A stretch of 64,000 nt of DNA, from NCBI GenBank assembly GCA_900169235.1, contig FWCC01000249.1:31939-95938 (forward strand). Reading direction: 5' to 3'. Each line of letters starts with the position of its first letter. Position 1 is the first letter of the stretch. This DNA is from Zarea fungicola. Taxonomy: Eukaryota > Ascomycota > Sordariomycetes > Hypocreales > Cordycipitaceae. The position numbers and the translations under genes are program-made. This document shows positions 35,460 to 47,107 of this stretch, piece after piece. The notes beneath the pieces were generated by a model. That model saw only the letters and a program-made list of their open reading frames with translations. It ran no database searches and was not told the DNA's origin.

Positions 35460-37670
35460 ATGGCCCCACGTTCGACCTCATGGACTTCTTGCAAGTCCCT
35501 CTTGGCCACCGCCCTCCTCTTCACTGGTGCCTTGGCATCCGACATTCTCACCACCTCTGGGTTTAGCGATTGCGGCTCCGATACCTCAATCAAAGTGGAC
35601 AAGGTTGATATTACCTACAACAACGCCAACAAAACCGTCATCTTTGATGTTGCCGGAAGCAGCTTGAAGCAGCAGAATGTCACGGCGCATCTGACAGTCA
35701 CCGCCTACGGCAATCAAATCTACGAGCGCTCTTTCAACCCCTGCGACCAATCTACCTTTATTCAGCAGCTCTGCCCCCTTCCCGTCGGCAACTTTGCTGC
35801 ACGCGGCACCCAGCAGATTCCTGATGAATTCGCCAAAATGGTTCCCGGCATCGCCTTTCAAGTCCCTGATATTGCCGCCAGCGCCAAGCTCGAGCTCCTC
35901 TCCGACGACTCCAAGCAAAACGTTGCTTGTATCCAGTCTTCCGTCACCAATGGCAAAACCGTCAACGTTCCCGCCGTCTCCTATGTCGCCGCTGGTGTCG
36001 CAGGTGCTGCTTTCCTGGTTAGTGGTGCCTCGGCTGCTGGTGCTGCCCTAGGTGGAGGTGCTTCTTCTGCTGGCGGCTCCGGTACCATTAGCCCAAGCTT
36101 CACCGAAACCATTGGCTGGTTCCAGGGCATGGCCATGAACGGCATGCTTTCCGTTAGCTATCCCCCCGTCTATCAGAGCTTCACCAAGAACTTTGCCTTT
36201 TCTGTTGGCCTGGTTCCCTGGAGTGGTTTGCTCACCAGCATTGACAAGTTCCGTGCCAGCACCGGCGGTAACCTGACCGATGACAACGCCGAATACATTG
36301 CAAATGCTACCGCTGGCCAAGGCGGCGGTCTCTTTCATTTTAAACGCGCCGTGAGCGATTTCGCTGCCATTGCCCTTCGAGACATTGACACCTCGGTCAA
36401 CGGTACTGATGACAGCCACCCCAGCTCCACCTTTGAGCAAAAGGTTCAGGGTATTGAGGCTTTTGCTCGCAAGGTCTCGGTTCCCAAGTCTGACATCTTC
36501 ATGACGGCCCTCCTCATCGTCGCCATTGTCATTGCCGCCATTGTTCTCGCCATTCTTTTGGTCAAAGTCATCCTCGAGGCCTGGGCCATTTGGGGCACCT
36601 TCCCCGAAAATCTCAAGGGCTTCCGTAAACACTACTGGGGCTCTATTGCTCGTACCATTACAAGTTTGATTCTTGTCCTCTATGGAATCTGGGTCTTGTA
36701 CTGCTTCTTCCAATTTTCACGTGCTGACTCGTCCTGGGCAGCCAAGACTCTGGCCGGTGTCACTCTCGGTCTCTTCACAGCCATTCTCGCATTCTTCACC
36801 TGGAAGATTTACTCAACTGCCCATAAACTCAAGCAACTCGACGGTGACTCCAAGGCCCTGTATGAAAACAAGGAAATCTGGACAAAGTACTCCATCTTCT
36901 ACGATGCCTACAGCAAAAGCTACTGGTGGCTATTTGTCCCCGTCATTGTCTACATGTTTGCCAAGGGTGCTTGCATTGCTGTTGGTGATGGCCACGGCAT
37001 GGCCCAAACCATTGCCCAGCTTGTCATTGAGGGACTCATGCTGATTCTTCTCGTATGGAGCCGTCCATTTGAGCGCCGCGCTGGCAATATTCTCAACATT
37101 GCTATCCAGACCATTCGCGTCCTTTCCATAGCCTGCATTCTCATATTTGTCGAGGAGTTTGGCATCGCTCAAACCACCAAGACCGTCGCTGGCCTGGTTT
37201 TGATCATTGTTCAGTCTGTCCTTACCGGTCTCCTCGCCATCCTCATTGCCTGGAACGCCATCATGGTCTGTCTCTCAGCCAATCCCCACCGCGCACGCAG
37301 AAAGGAAATGGAAAAACGCAACCGTGATGCTGATACACTCACCCCCCTCGATGCCCACAACTCTCTCCTCCTGCGTCCCGATACTGGCGAGAAGTCCCTG
37401 TACTCCATTTCCACCATTGATGTCAAGGAGAAGGATGCTGCGCAGCACCAAGTCCCCAACCCGTACGCGTACTACAACCGCCAGCCGGATAGTCTTGAGC
37501 GCCAACCGCTTGCACCAGCTGCTCCGTACCGTACTGAGCCGACGAGACATTTGACCCACAACGAGCCACAGGCAAATGGCCATGTACGACAGCCAACCCT
37601 TCCCGACCTTGAGCATGGCAACTACCGTGGTATTCAGCAGACACACCAAGGTGGTGGCTACCACTGGTGA
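35460..37670 (+). CDS. Flc-family (TRP-like) membrane protein, 736 aa
   Basis: A single exon with a CTACCATGG start. A signal peptide (1-26) is followed by an ML-like lumenal domain (about 27-165) with cysteines at SDCGS, NPCDQ, QLCPL and VACIQ. A TRP-like membrane domain begins near 170, with at least nine hydrophobic segments (for example MTALLIVAIVIAAIVLAIL near 348 and VAGLVLIIVQSVLTGLLAIL near 580). The cytosolic tail (610-736) is polar. Yeast Flc1-3 are ER/vacuolar proteins implicated in FAD transport into the ER, cell-wall integrity and calcium handling; the same broad role is likely. Length and order match the family. The CT-rich leader upstream suggests high or tightly regulated expression. 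Confidence 0.92.
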   Translation: MAPRSTSWTSCKSLLATALLFTGALASDILTTSGFSDCGSDTSIKVDKVDITYNNANKTVIFDVAGSSLKQQNVTAHLTVTAYGNQIYERSFNPCDQSTFIQQLCPLPVGNFAARGTQQIPDEFAKMVPGIAFQVPDIAASAKLELLSDDSKQNVACIQSSVTNGKTVNVPAVSYVAAGVAGAAFLVSGASAAGAALGGGASSAGGSGTISPSFTETIGWFQGMAMNGMLSVSYPPVYQSFTKNFAFSVGLVPWSGLLTSIDKFRASTGGNLTDDNAEYIANATAGQGGGLFHFKRAVSDFAAIALRDIDTSVNGTDDSHPSSTFEQKVQGIEAFARKVSVPKSDIFMTALLIVAIVIAAIVLAILLVKVILEAWAIWGTFPENLKGFRKHYWGSIARTITSLILVLYGIWVLYCFFQFSRADSSWAAKTLAGVTLGLFTAILAFFTWKIYSTAHKLKQLDGDSKALYENKEIWTKYSIFYDAYSKSYWWLFVPVIVYMFAKGACIAVGDGHGMAQTIAQLVIEGLMLILLVWSRPFERRAGNILNIAIQTIRVLSIACILIFVEEFGIAQTTKTVAGLVLIIVQSVLTGLLAILIAWNAIMVCLSANPHRARRKEMEKRNRDADTLTPLDAHNSLLLRPDTGEKSLYSISTIDVKEKDAAQHQVPNPYAYYNRQPDSLERQPLAPAAPYRTEPTRHLTHNEPQANGHVRQPTLPDLEHGNYRGIQQTHQGGGYHW

Positions 37671-38499
37671 TGCACGAGTACGCCTGACCGTGTCTGCTTT
37701 TTGTCTAACCTTTTACTCCCTTGCTCCATTGTACATATACTGTCACCTCACAAGCCCCCTCACCTTTGTATATACATACCCCAACCATGAACGCCGACTC
37801 CGAGTTCAAGGCAGCTGACAACACAACTGCTGTTGCCTATGCCAGTATCATGACGGGCCAGTTTCCACGGCCCACTAATTTGGATGGCTTTCATTTTTTA
37901 AAGAGACGCGTGTGTTTGCCGTCACACCTTGATTTTTGGAGGACAATTTCCGATTCAGATCTGGGGTTGTTTTTATGTACTGGAGTCAGGATGTTGTTGG
38001 CCAAGACACGCTTTTTTGTTAATTTTGTTTTATATCAGATGCTGCGTCTAATTTTGTTTTTGCTGAAAGGATGGCAACTTTTGTTGTTTGATTGTAGGCC
38101 AAGGATGGAATAGAAATTGGAAGCAATGGCGAAGTTGGTAGTTTCCTGCAACTCTGCAAAATGTAAGATGAAATTGTCAAGATCTTTCGAATAAATTTGG
38201 ACCGTGTCTTTGAATACAGTGAACCGGGGACTGGTACGAGTTCATTTCGGCACAAGTTGTGCACCCTTGAACGAAGGAAGAGGTGGAAAGAGTAATCAAC
38301 TCGAATTTCTGCGCGACTCTGTTCACTATGCACTTACACTATATACATTATCAAACGGGACATAAACGGCATATGAATATTATCATGTAGATGCAGATTC
38401 CATTACCGATACTATGCTTGCAACATGTAACCTGGAAGGGTTCAGTATCAGGCATGCCCCGCGCACCATAATCTCTGTGTGATATTTTCCTGTCTCTCG
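37671..38499. other. Intergenic between convergent genes
   Basis: 3' flanks of the Flc gene (plus) and the regulator (minus). No gene is seen. Confidence 0.6.
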
Positions 38500-40334
38500 T
38501 TAGCTTGTATACGCTGGTGAGGAAAACCAAAGGACTCGAACTACTACTATCACTAGCACTACTTACCAGCAATCTGCCACCGTCGACTCAGACATTGTAG
38601 AATCTCCATCAATTCCGCTGATCTCTGCACAAGCTCATCGCTTTGGTCGTCTCCATGGCCCAATTGCCGGTGAATGGCAATGGCTTGGAAAATAGCGTAC
38701 GGGAACATGGGGGACATGAGCATTTTGTGCTTTTCCGGACGCGCTATTCGATTCAAATGATTGGCAATGGCAACCATGTGCGTCGCAATGTACTGGAGCG
38801 AGGAGCTTTCTCTATCGGGATTCTGCTCCATCACGGCGGCGACATTTTTGTAGCGGCTGGCATAGAGGATAATGAGGGAGCTATACCAAAGTCTCAGTAT
38901 TGGCAAAAGAAACAAGTTGTTTTGGACCTGTGCAGAGCTACCACGAAAGATGCAAAACCAAGGGGATGGCTACTTACCTAAGACACATGGACAAGGCGCT
39001 GCAATAGACGTAGTATTTGAGTTCCTCGGCGACCAGGACCGGTAAGAAGGCCACGAGCGTACGCTCCAGTTGCACCGATTCCCGCGCAAGAAACTCGACA
39101 TCTGACACGGGTTCGAATACGTGCTGGACCACGCGGCCGACGAGATGGGCGACCTGACATTCCCGGCCAAACGGGCCTGCCTCGAACGCGGACATGGTGG
39201 CGAGGGTTCCCCTGGCAAGGTCAAGGGGTAGCTATGGCAACAAGAGGTTTTTTTAGTTAAACTTGAATCAGAACCTTTTTTTCCTATTCTTCTTAAAACA
39301 TACATTTTGTGGTCCACTGGATTCTTTTGCTGGGAGTAAATAGTCCTCCTTTGCGTCTCGACTGGCAAACGTTGCATCGCCACAGCACATGGCAATATAC
39401 CTAATCACAACATGTTTGCTTACGTTTTTTTTTAGACATTCTCGTCATATGAATTCTTACCTGTCCAGGTTGTGCACCGCCCACCACGTGCATCTCTTCT
39501 CCTCCGCATCGGGACTATGCTGCTGCTGCGCAGTGTGAGCGAGCGGCCAGTCGGCACTCATGGCACGGCACGACCGCGCACACCCCGCCATGGACGCCGC
39601 GACGGCCGGGTACAGCCCGTGTCCGAGCTCATAAAAGACGACGAGGACCCGGCACTGCAGAAAGTAGAGGGACTGCCAGCTGGCGGCCTCGAGCAGGGCG
39701 ATGCGCGCCTTGACGGACAAGTAAAGCGGCGACAGCATAGCCGGTTTGTTGTCGTTGTTGTCGTCCTCGCCACCGCGCGGCGGCGGCGACTCGGGAGGGC
39801 ACTGCTGGAGGAGATGCATGCACAGGCACAGCGTGGTAAAGTCGGGCGCGAGAAACAGCGACGACGCCAGCGACCCGTGGAAGCGCGTCGCGGAGAGCGC
39901 GGGCAGCCTGCCGTGGGTTGTCGCAAAGTAGGCGCCGGCCAGCTCGCGCACCTTGTCGGCGGAACCGAGAATGCTGCGCGCTTCATCTTGAAAGGATTGA
40001 TCGATTGGATTGACCACCTTTTTTTTTTTATCACAATGCTCAGTACGTCTTTCCTCCTACATCAAACCATGATATGGAAACAAATTACTCACTTGACTCA
40101 TACTACTTGGTGGTGGTGGAGTGGTGTGCGGTGTCATGTCAGAGTACACGCAGGAACGCCCAGAACTTGCAATAAATCAGCATAATTAGTACTCTTGCGC
40201 TATTCTTGAATAAAAAATTTAGGTCTAATATTGGGGACAACCACTCACCGAGTGCAACTAGAGCAACCCGGCAGGGCTCTGTCGCACTTCTTCTTGGTGA
40301 TGCTGCAAGCATGGCAGGCATTCTGCGGGGCCAT
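38500..40334 (-). CDS. Zn2Cys6 / fungal-TF-domain regulator, 468 aa, seven exons
   Basis: The exons (transcript order) are 40249-40334, 40093-40165, 39461-40017, 39304-39400, 38978-39231, 38567-38892 and 38500-38513. Splicing assembles the cluster Cys7-x2-Cys10-x6-Cys17-x6-Cys24-x2-Cys27-x6-Cys34 across intron 1. The middle homology domain includes KRCTWWAVHNLDRYIAM and FASRDAKEDYLLP (about 225-260), the Fungal_trans hallmark. Later helices end in LQCLSRRWQIA. Introns are 53-85 nt with GT-AG ends; the acceptor of intron 2 follows a poly-A run and the 14-nt last exon is the least certain part. It lies next to a tautomerase, a GMC oxidoreductase and a medium-chain reductase, so it is the likely pathway regulator of that group (inference). 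Confidence 0.82.
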
Positions 40335-40842
40335 CAGAGTCTGTCACGCAATGCCTATGTCTTGGAGTTTGACGTTTTGTCCTAGGATGATACACCGCGT
40401 GTGCAGATACTTTTCGTCAATTGCTCGCCAGCTTATGTAGGAGAGACGTTTCAAAGGTGCCAACATCAGAATGGCAGTTTGCCTTAGTAAGCACCACTTG
40501 TCAACTCTGATAATCTGATAATCTGATTACTAGTAATAACAAAATGATGCAAGCACAGCCACTAACTGTTCCTATGCAAGGTCACTATCCATCTAATTGT
40601 CCCTGTTACTAGTCATGTCCCAGAAAGAGGGTTCCAGGAAGAGCAGTTTCTATTTTTCATTTGAAGATGGCCGTGAAGAAAACCGGCAACATCCAGAAAA
40701 AAGGCCATTTATACAGTAACTACGCGAACCATTTGTTTCTCTGAGCCACTCACAGCGTCGGAGCCTTGTTCCAACAGCCAACCGGTAGAGCCTATAGAGC
40801 GACCGTGTCAAGTTCCCTCTCATTCGAGATTGTTCAAAATCA
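40335..40842. other. Intergenic between tandem minus-strand genes
   Basis: About 500 bases: the promoter of the regulator and the 3' flank of the tautomerase gene. Nothing else is seen. Confidence 0.55.
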
Positions 40843-41618
40843 TCAGAGTAAAACTTGCAATTCGTGACTCTGGCTGACCTCGTGTAGCATATCTTGAAAT
40901 TCCTTGTTGTTGTGAATTTCGGCTTGTTCCTTGAAATATGCCATGTTCTCCCTGAACCAGTTTTGCTCCTCCCCAGCCTAAATCTCAATTAGTGATTGCT
41001 CAGAAAACGGAAACTTCGTTAAACTGTTCGGGGCCATACTCCCGGAATGACGACGCCGTGCTCAAGCGCCGCTAGCATCGGCTGAAACACAACAAGGTGC
41101 AGAGCTTTGAGGCTACTGACTTGATCTAGTGTGAGGTTTCCATCAAGCGGAGCTGCTATGGAAGAGTCATTGACGACTTCGTTCCACTTGGCTGCAATCT
41201 TTTGCGCCGTGTTATCAAATATCTCCTTGGTGCGCGTCGGGCTCGTCCGCACTGTCGCTGTGATGCGGTTAGGCGACCGGGGACGCGCCTTGCCGGCGAC
41301 GTAGTAGTCGCCGTCAGCCTCGGGCGTCACGAAGCGGACATTGACAAAAAATGACGGCGCTTGAAATGTGGACGTATGCAGTGTGGTGATGAATGAGGCG
41401 AGGGCATCCTTTTGCTCACGAGAGAGCGGGATGGAGTGGCAGATCTAGGCAGTTGGTAAATGGCATTAGTCTATATATTAGCTGCTTAAGATGATGTATG
41501 GATTCTTCTTGGTGAGTAGCGAAGTCGAGTCTCATAAGCCACAATCTCGTCTCAATTATACACAAGGCCTCCATGATTCGACAACGAGTGGCTCTATACT
41601 TGCCTCATAAAGCGGCAT
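40843..41618 (-). CDS. Tautomerase_3 (cis-CaaD-like) family protein, 184 aa
   Basis: The exons are 41604-41618 (15 nt), 41040-41444 and 40843-40977. Intron 1 (159 nt) has a GC donor (GAG|GCAAGT) and CCTAG acceptor with a GACTAAT branch; intron 2 is GTATGG...TTTAG. The joined start MPLYEICHSIPLSREQKDALA supplies the N-terminal proline that becomes the catalytic residue after Met removal. VNVRF and YYVAGKARPRSPNRITATVRTSP match the core beta-alpha-beta units with active-site arginines, and a GAGEEQNWFREN tail follows. Family enzymes tautomerise enols or hydrate or dehalogenate small acids in catabolism; the substrate here is unknown. It is divergent from the GMC oxidoreductase gene, which suggests co-regulation. 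Confidence 0.85.
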
Positions 41619-42613
41619 AGCGGCAGGCGAAACCTAACAGTCAAAAGTCTTACTCTATTGGAAAAGAGATAATAAATATGAGGGATGTATTGCCTTTAAG
41701 TCGGTATGTACAATTATTCTCATGTCATGGCTTGTCTATTTAATTTGTCTTCGGATATCATTGCCCTGACCCTTAGCAAGTCACTTGTGCCTGCCGGGAA
41801 CATGTAAGATAAGTTGTTTCTTTTGGCAGGGGCTAGTGCTGACCACTATAAGCACTACACCGATGTTGCTTCTCCAGGCTTTTATAGTGTATACATAGAA
41901 TCTAGTAAACAGGACTTAACTCGGTAACAAGTGGCTGAGTCGTTCACATGATACTTCCGCCAAATATTGATCCCAATCAGCATACTGTTGCCTGCCGGAT
42001 TGGCAGGGGTGGCGCAACGGCTTACGGCAGATTTTCCTACTGGATGAACGAGTGAAAATATAATGTTGGAAGTTCCCCTCTAAATACCGTATCTGGTCAT
42101 AGGTTAACATTGTACCGAGTCATAGGCTCGCGGCAAGACTGATTTTGGCCGACAGTTATGGATCTCCGCGGCCAAATTCGCCGACGTCGTGTTTGCCTGA
42201 GATGCTCCAAATTTATGCACAGAAAAGTCCAAGTGGATTTGGATAATTCAACCAACTTTCATTCTATTGATTGATCCGTCGAGACTGTCCGAACTTTTGT
42301 CTCAATCTTATGTGAGGCGTTACGAGACGCCTACCATGGCGTAGTTATTCGTGACAAATCTTCCTTTTGTAGCGGTCAATCTCCATTCAAGTAACCAATG
42401 TGGGACGACATAGATTTGGAATTGCAACCTCGTAGAGCTAGTATTTTGGGGATCTCATGTATTAGACCTACTATAGCGCATGTCAACGACTATATAATAC
42501 GTTGGGTACAAGGCTATTGTTTCCAACCACAATCAACAGGAGCACACAGACTCATACAGTTTCAGCCGTTTATTCATTTATCCATCATTTTATTCCTTTT
42601 AGAAACTAAAATC
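41619..42613. promoter_or_regulatory. Divergent region between tautomerase and GMC genes
   Basis: About 995 bases of AT-rich DNA separate the two starts. Single CGG/CCG half-sites usable by Zn2Cys6 regulators occur (for example near 41998 and 42166), but I did not find a clear paired site. A TATATAAT element lies near 42492, about 120 bases upstream of the GMC start. No gene is seen. Confidence 0.45.
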
Positions 42614-44882
42614 ATGGCTACCAAGTTTGACTTCGTCGTTGTTGGAGGTAAGAGGACCTCCTTGATTCAAATCCAGCCAGCAGGCATGTATCAATGACCT
42701 CGGTCCTAATTCTAAAATCTGCTGTTTGTGAATTTAGCTGGTCCAGCTGGCTGTCTTCTTGCTAGCAAGCTTGCCGCATCGCCCTCACTTCCAGCCGTAG
42801 CCCTGATCGAAGCCGGGTCCGATGCGGTTAATACCCCTCTGACTGCCAAACGATTCCAGGTCCTAGGCGAAAATCCCCAGCTCGACTATGCCTATAAGAC
42901 AACAAAACAGTCGTCACTTGGTGGGCGTGAGATAGTACTGAACCGCGGCAAAGGACTTGGCGGATCAACCCAACTCAACTTCCAGGTATGGCAGCTTGGC
43001 GCCAGTGACGAGTTTGAAGAATGGGCAAGGCTCGTTGGCGACGACGAATGGAAGTTCGATCGAGTTTTGAAGAGGCTTAAACAAGTACGTGTGAATCTTC
43101 AATCTAGGTGTCTGCCGCAAAATCAAAACAGAATATGCACTAATGGTTCCAAAGCTCGAAAACTACAATGATCAAGTCGAGCCAGAGTGGAAGAGTTTCA
43201 ACAACCCAAACACAAACACCCACGGCCATTCAGGGTAGGAAGTGATTCATGGCGATATAGGGAAACCCGAATTTTTCTTTGTAAAACACAGAGCTGACAA
43301 GATTATAGAGAAATTGGCGTCAGCATTGGACCTGTCGAAGACGAGTCTCAATGGCTTATCAAAGCAGGAGTTGAGCGAGGGGTATGTATTCCTGTCCTGG
43401 AACGGAGGCTAATACTGGGTACTAACTCAACTGCATAGCATAAACAATCTATGGACCTCAACAATGGCGATCTTATCGGTTGGTCGTTCATTGCTTCTTC
43501 CAGCCAAGATTCTAAACGCGTGACTGGGGCTTCTGCATTCCTGACCAAGAGTCAAAGACCGGAAAACTTGACCATTTTCACCGAGACTCGCATTATCAAG
43601 ATTGAATTTGAAGGCAGCCGCGCTATCGCTGTAGTCAAAGAAGATGGAACCAAGAGTATTATTTTAATCCAGTTCCTACAACATTTATTTGTTTCTTTCG
43701 CTGACTCGAATCTGTCTTGTAGTCAGGGCCGCGAAAGAAATCATTGTTTGCGCCGGAGCCATCGACAGCCCACGACTTCTGCAGCTCTCAGGTATTGGCC
43801 CGCAGAAAGATCTCGAAGCTCTGGGAATCCCTGTCGTCAAAAATCTTCAACACGTCGGCCATAATTTGTCTGACCATTACGTCTCGTTCCTATCCTTTGC
43901 CACCACGAGGGAATACTCAAATCATGCGCACGTCGAGAGGAACTTCAAGCAAGCTGTTGACCAGTATGCCAAAGACAAAACTGGATCGCTGAAAAAATAC
44001 CAGACCGCCGCTCCTTGCGGATATTTACAGGACACTATCGGCTTTGAGAGCCCCGAGTTTAAGAGTCTCCCCAGCGATGCCCGCGACCTCCTGGTCAAAG
44101 AGACAGTCCCCAGCTACGAGATTATTGTAAGTCGGCCAAGCATCCTTTTTTCGTCTGCCAATAATGCAACGCTAACATGCGTTCAAGGCCGGTCCCATCG
44201 TGCCGCCGGATTATGTCTGCCCAGAGGACCAGAGCTACTGCACACTATTCATCGTGCCCACCAAACCTCAATCAACGGGCTCAGTGAAACTTGCGTCTGC
44301 CGATCCCAATGCAGCGCCATTGATTGACCCCAGGTATCTCAGTTCTCCATACGATATTGTCGTTCTGCGCAATGCCATTCGAGAAGGACTGTCGCTGTGG
44401 AAGACGAAAACCTTGCAGCCGTTTTATATCAACGACATACTGGTCCCGTCGTCGGACAGCAGCGAGGATATCGATGTAAGTGAAATTCAAGTTCTTGCAC
44501 TATGGTCGTGAAGAAGGCGTTCTTCTTGTTTTGACCTCGATGGCCTCGAACCAAAGTCACATATATAACCTATCTGCTAATACTGCTCCAGTCCTATGCC
44601 AAGACTGTTGGTGGCACTCTATGGCATCCAAGCTGCACCGTGAGAATGGGCAAGTCAGCGCAGGATAGTTGCGTTGACAAGCACTTCAAGGTCCATGGAC
44701 TCGAGGGACTACGCGTGGCAGATGCCAGTGTATTCCCGTTCCTACCCTCTGGACGTAAGTGTACATGCAAAGACCGACTCTCAAAAGCAACTACGCTAAC
44801 ACTTGTGGTAGATACGCAGGTTCCATCCTACCTTGTTGGGCAAGTGGCATTTGAAAAACTTCAGAGCGAGTACAAACTGTAG
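42614..44882 (+). CDS. GMC-family FAD oxidoreductase, 554 aa, nine exons
   Basis: The exons are 42614-42647, 42738-43084, 43155-43234, 43310-43370, 43439-43655, 43723-44126, 44188-44475, 44592-44754 and 44812-44882; all joins keep one frame. The N-terminal FAD motif [16 protein letters not shown] and VALIEAG, the GMC signature [12 protein letters not shown], and the second signature [15 protein letters not shown] are visible. The catalytic pair is His489 (TLWHPS) and His532 (SGHTQ), 43 residues apart as in aryl-alcohol and glucose oxidases. Intron 4 uses a weak GTTGAG donor because the nearby strong GTATGT site would shift the frame. There is no signal peptide, so the enzyme is probably intracellular (alcohol or polyketide-alcohol oxidation). 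It is divergent from the tautomerase and convergent with the reductase. Confidence 0.88.
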
Positions 44883-45175
44883 AGATGAGACGCCAACATT
44901 GACTAATATTGCACTTTATGTAATTGCTGATGTAGATCGTTTTCTTAGAGTTATTATAAATTAAACCAGGAGTTGCATAGCGTCTCCATGGCTACGACAG
45001 AGAGGCATAAAATCATAGGAATGAATGCGGTCTTTCGCGCTTCTGAACGGAGTGTTTTCTTTTTTTTTAGGCAAATTAAGTATCGTGACATCCAAGTATC
45101 GATTACACATGCCAATTTTACGGTCTCTTTATTGAGTCTTATGGAAAACATCCAACTGACCACGAGCTTCCACAA
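44883..45175. other. Short spacer between convergent genes
   Basis: 293 bases of 3' flank containing a T9 run; nothing else is seen. Confidence 0.6.
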
Positions 45176-46314
45176 TCACAATCCTGGTGTGTCGGCAACT
45201 TTGACTACCAGTTTCTTTGCTCGCACCTTGCCGTCCTTGAGATCCTGCAGAGCCTGCTCCACGCCTTCCAAGCCTCCACTTATCACCTCATGAGGATGTG
45301 GCCTCAGCCATCCATCGGACAAGCCTAAAGCGGCCATGGAAAAGACAGCAGCCAAATGCCTCTTCGAGTCCTCCGTTCCCTTCATCATAGTAACGTTGGA
45401 CACACCCTCGCTCGCCACGGACGCATCAATCAGACTAGTATCTTTGACAGGTAGAAGAAGAGCGACCTTTGGCTTCAGGCCATCGCCATCGCGTGGAGGA
45501 CCGGAGATTGCGGTACTAACGACGTCGTATGTGCCGACCTGCGAGACGGTGTCGATGGCATGGAAGATGCGCTCACCGGCTGGCAGGCTGGCGCGGATGG
45601 CCTCGATGAGGGTTTCGGGGCTGCTGTGCTCACGATAGTTGATAAACACATCACCCTTCGCGCTGTCCAGGAGGTCGGTGATGTACGAGCTGGTGGTGCT
45701 GCCCACGGCAATGACGGGGTGAATCTTGGCCGCCGCCGCAAGCTGGATGGCAAACCCGCCAACGCTGGTGGATGCGCCGTAAATGAGAAGAGGAGTTTTC
45801 TGATCGCGAATTCGATCCCAAGGCAGCGGGAGGCCAAGAATCCAGGAGTGCGCTAGAGCCGCTGCAAGGTAGTTGACTGGTAAGGTGGCAGCCTGTAGTC
45901 CGCAATCTCGTCAGCACCGCTGCCTTGAAGCAAATGGGGAGGCCTGCTAAAGCTGGGAATATGCGGGACTTCACAAACCTGTTCGAAACTTATATTTTGG
46001 GGGATAGAAAACGTAGTGTAATCTGGGAGAATGGCGAACTCGGCGAACCCGCCATGTGGTCCAGGCATCTTGTGCATGCCGACGACACGATCGCCCTTGC
46101 TGAAGCCGAGCACCTGGTCACCGACAGCCTCTACGTAACCGGCAATGTCGTCTGCAGTGTTGTGAGGGTTGTTCAGAATAATCGGGTAGAAGTAATCTTT
46201 CGGGTTGATGCCTGTGGCGACAACTTTAACAAGTATCTCGTGAGGACCAGGGTTGGGGATGGCAACATCGTGCAAGACGACATGGCCGTCCGGATGGACA
46301 ATTGCTTCCTTCAT
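45176..46314 (-). CDS. Medium-chain dehydrogenase/reductase, ToxD-like zinc-type oxidoreductase, 350 aa
   Basis: The exons are 45979-46314 and 45176-45892; the 86-nt intron is GTTTGT...CTACAG in phase 0, joining ISFEQ to AATLPVNYLAAALA. The GroES-like N-terminal domain (KEAIVHPDG, NPGPHEILVKV, ATGINPKDY) is followed by the Rossmann domain with YGASTSVGGFAIQLA near 143-157 as the NAD(P)H loop. The structural-zinc cysteines are absent, as in quinone-reductase/enoyl-reductase-like members. Fungal relatives (ToxD, LovC-like) include enoyl reductases of secondary metabolism and stand-alone alkenal/quinone reductases; no PKS lies in the window. It is placed convergent with the GMC gene in the same cluster. 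Confidence 0.88.
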
Positions 46315-47107
46315 TGTATATATGTTTGTGTGATAACAAAGTATATGGTCTAAATTCCGAAATTCCTTTGCGTTGATGGAAGATTGATGAGAAGTGAATT
46401 GCAACTCGATTAATTTCGTGAGGTTTGTTGCATTGCTTCCTTTCCGGTACACTACCCAGGCTTTATACAACGCAGTAAGTCTCCTTTCGAAATTATCATA
46501 TCCCTTCTTGACACATATCAAGTTATTGATTTGTAATTTAGGTTGTAGAGACCACCTTGCCTGTGTGTCTCCTGACACTGTGTCTATGTCTCTGAAACAT
46601 GAAGAATATGACGTCCAATGTCCACAGTGAGTTCCCGTTGAGTCCGGTATTCCGATACATTTACTGCCTGAGCATTTGTAAGCCAGAAAGAAAGAGAAAT
46701 TTAAACTAGATGCTCATTTGACTCCAGCATGTGTAAGGTTGATAACATAATCAGTCGAGACTGGGGTAGCTGCGGAGACATTGGATGGCTTGCTACAGGG
46801 CTTTTCCGAAGTTGACTACCTACCACACACTACAGCGTACGGAGAGCGTAGGATCCAATTGAATCTGAAGATGGAGCTAGCGGACTAGTTCACGGACTAG
46901 TTGGTGGATTAGTTCGCGCTAACCGGAAATCGCCAAATGACAAAGCCATCAATTCATAAGCAACAGTCGCGAGCAGAAGTTGTATTGAAACCAGAGCCAA
47001 TAATACACTTTGCAACACCATAGTTTACGTGAGATTTGGAATCTTTTTGATCACCACACTTCACACTTCTCAGTGGCTATGCTACAGCGAGATAACATGA
47101 CGGCCGT
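46315..47107. other. Intergenic
   Basis: This holds the promoter of the reductase and the 3' flank of the NLR relic. A local repeat of CGGACTAGTTCACGGACTAGTT lies near 46878-46900. No gene is seen. Confidence 0.55.

Noticed and set aside
42005..42060. GGTGGCGCAACGGCTTACGG, similar to an initiator-type tRNA A-box region
   Set aside because: No B-box or acceptor pairing is found within tRNA distance.
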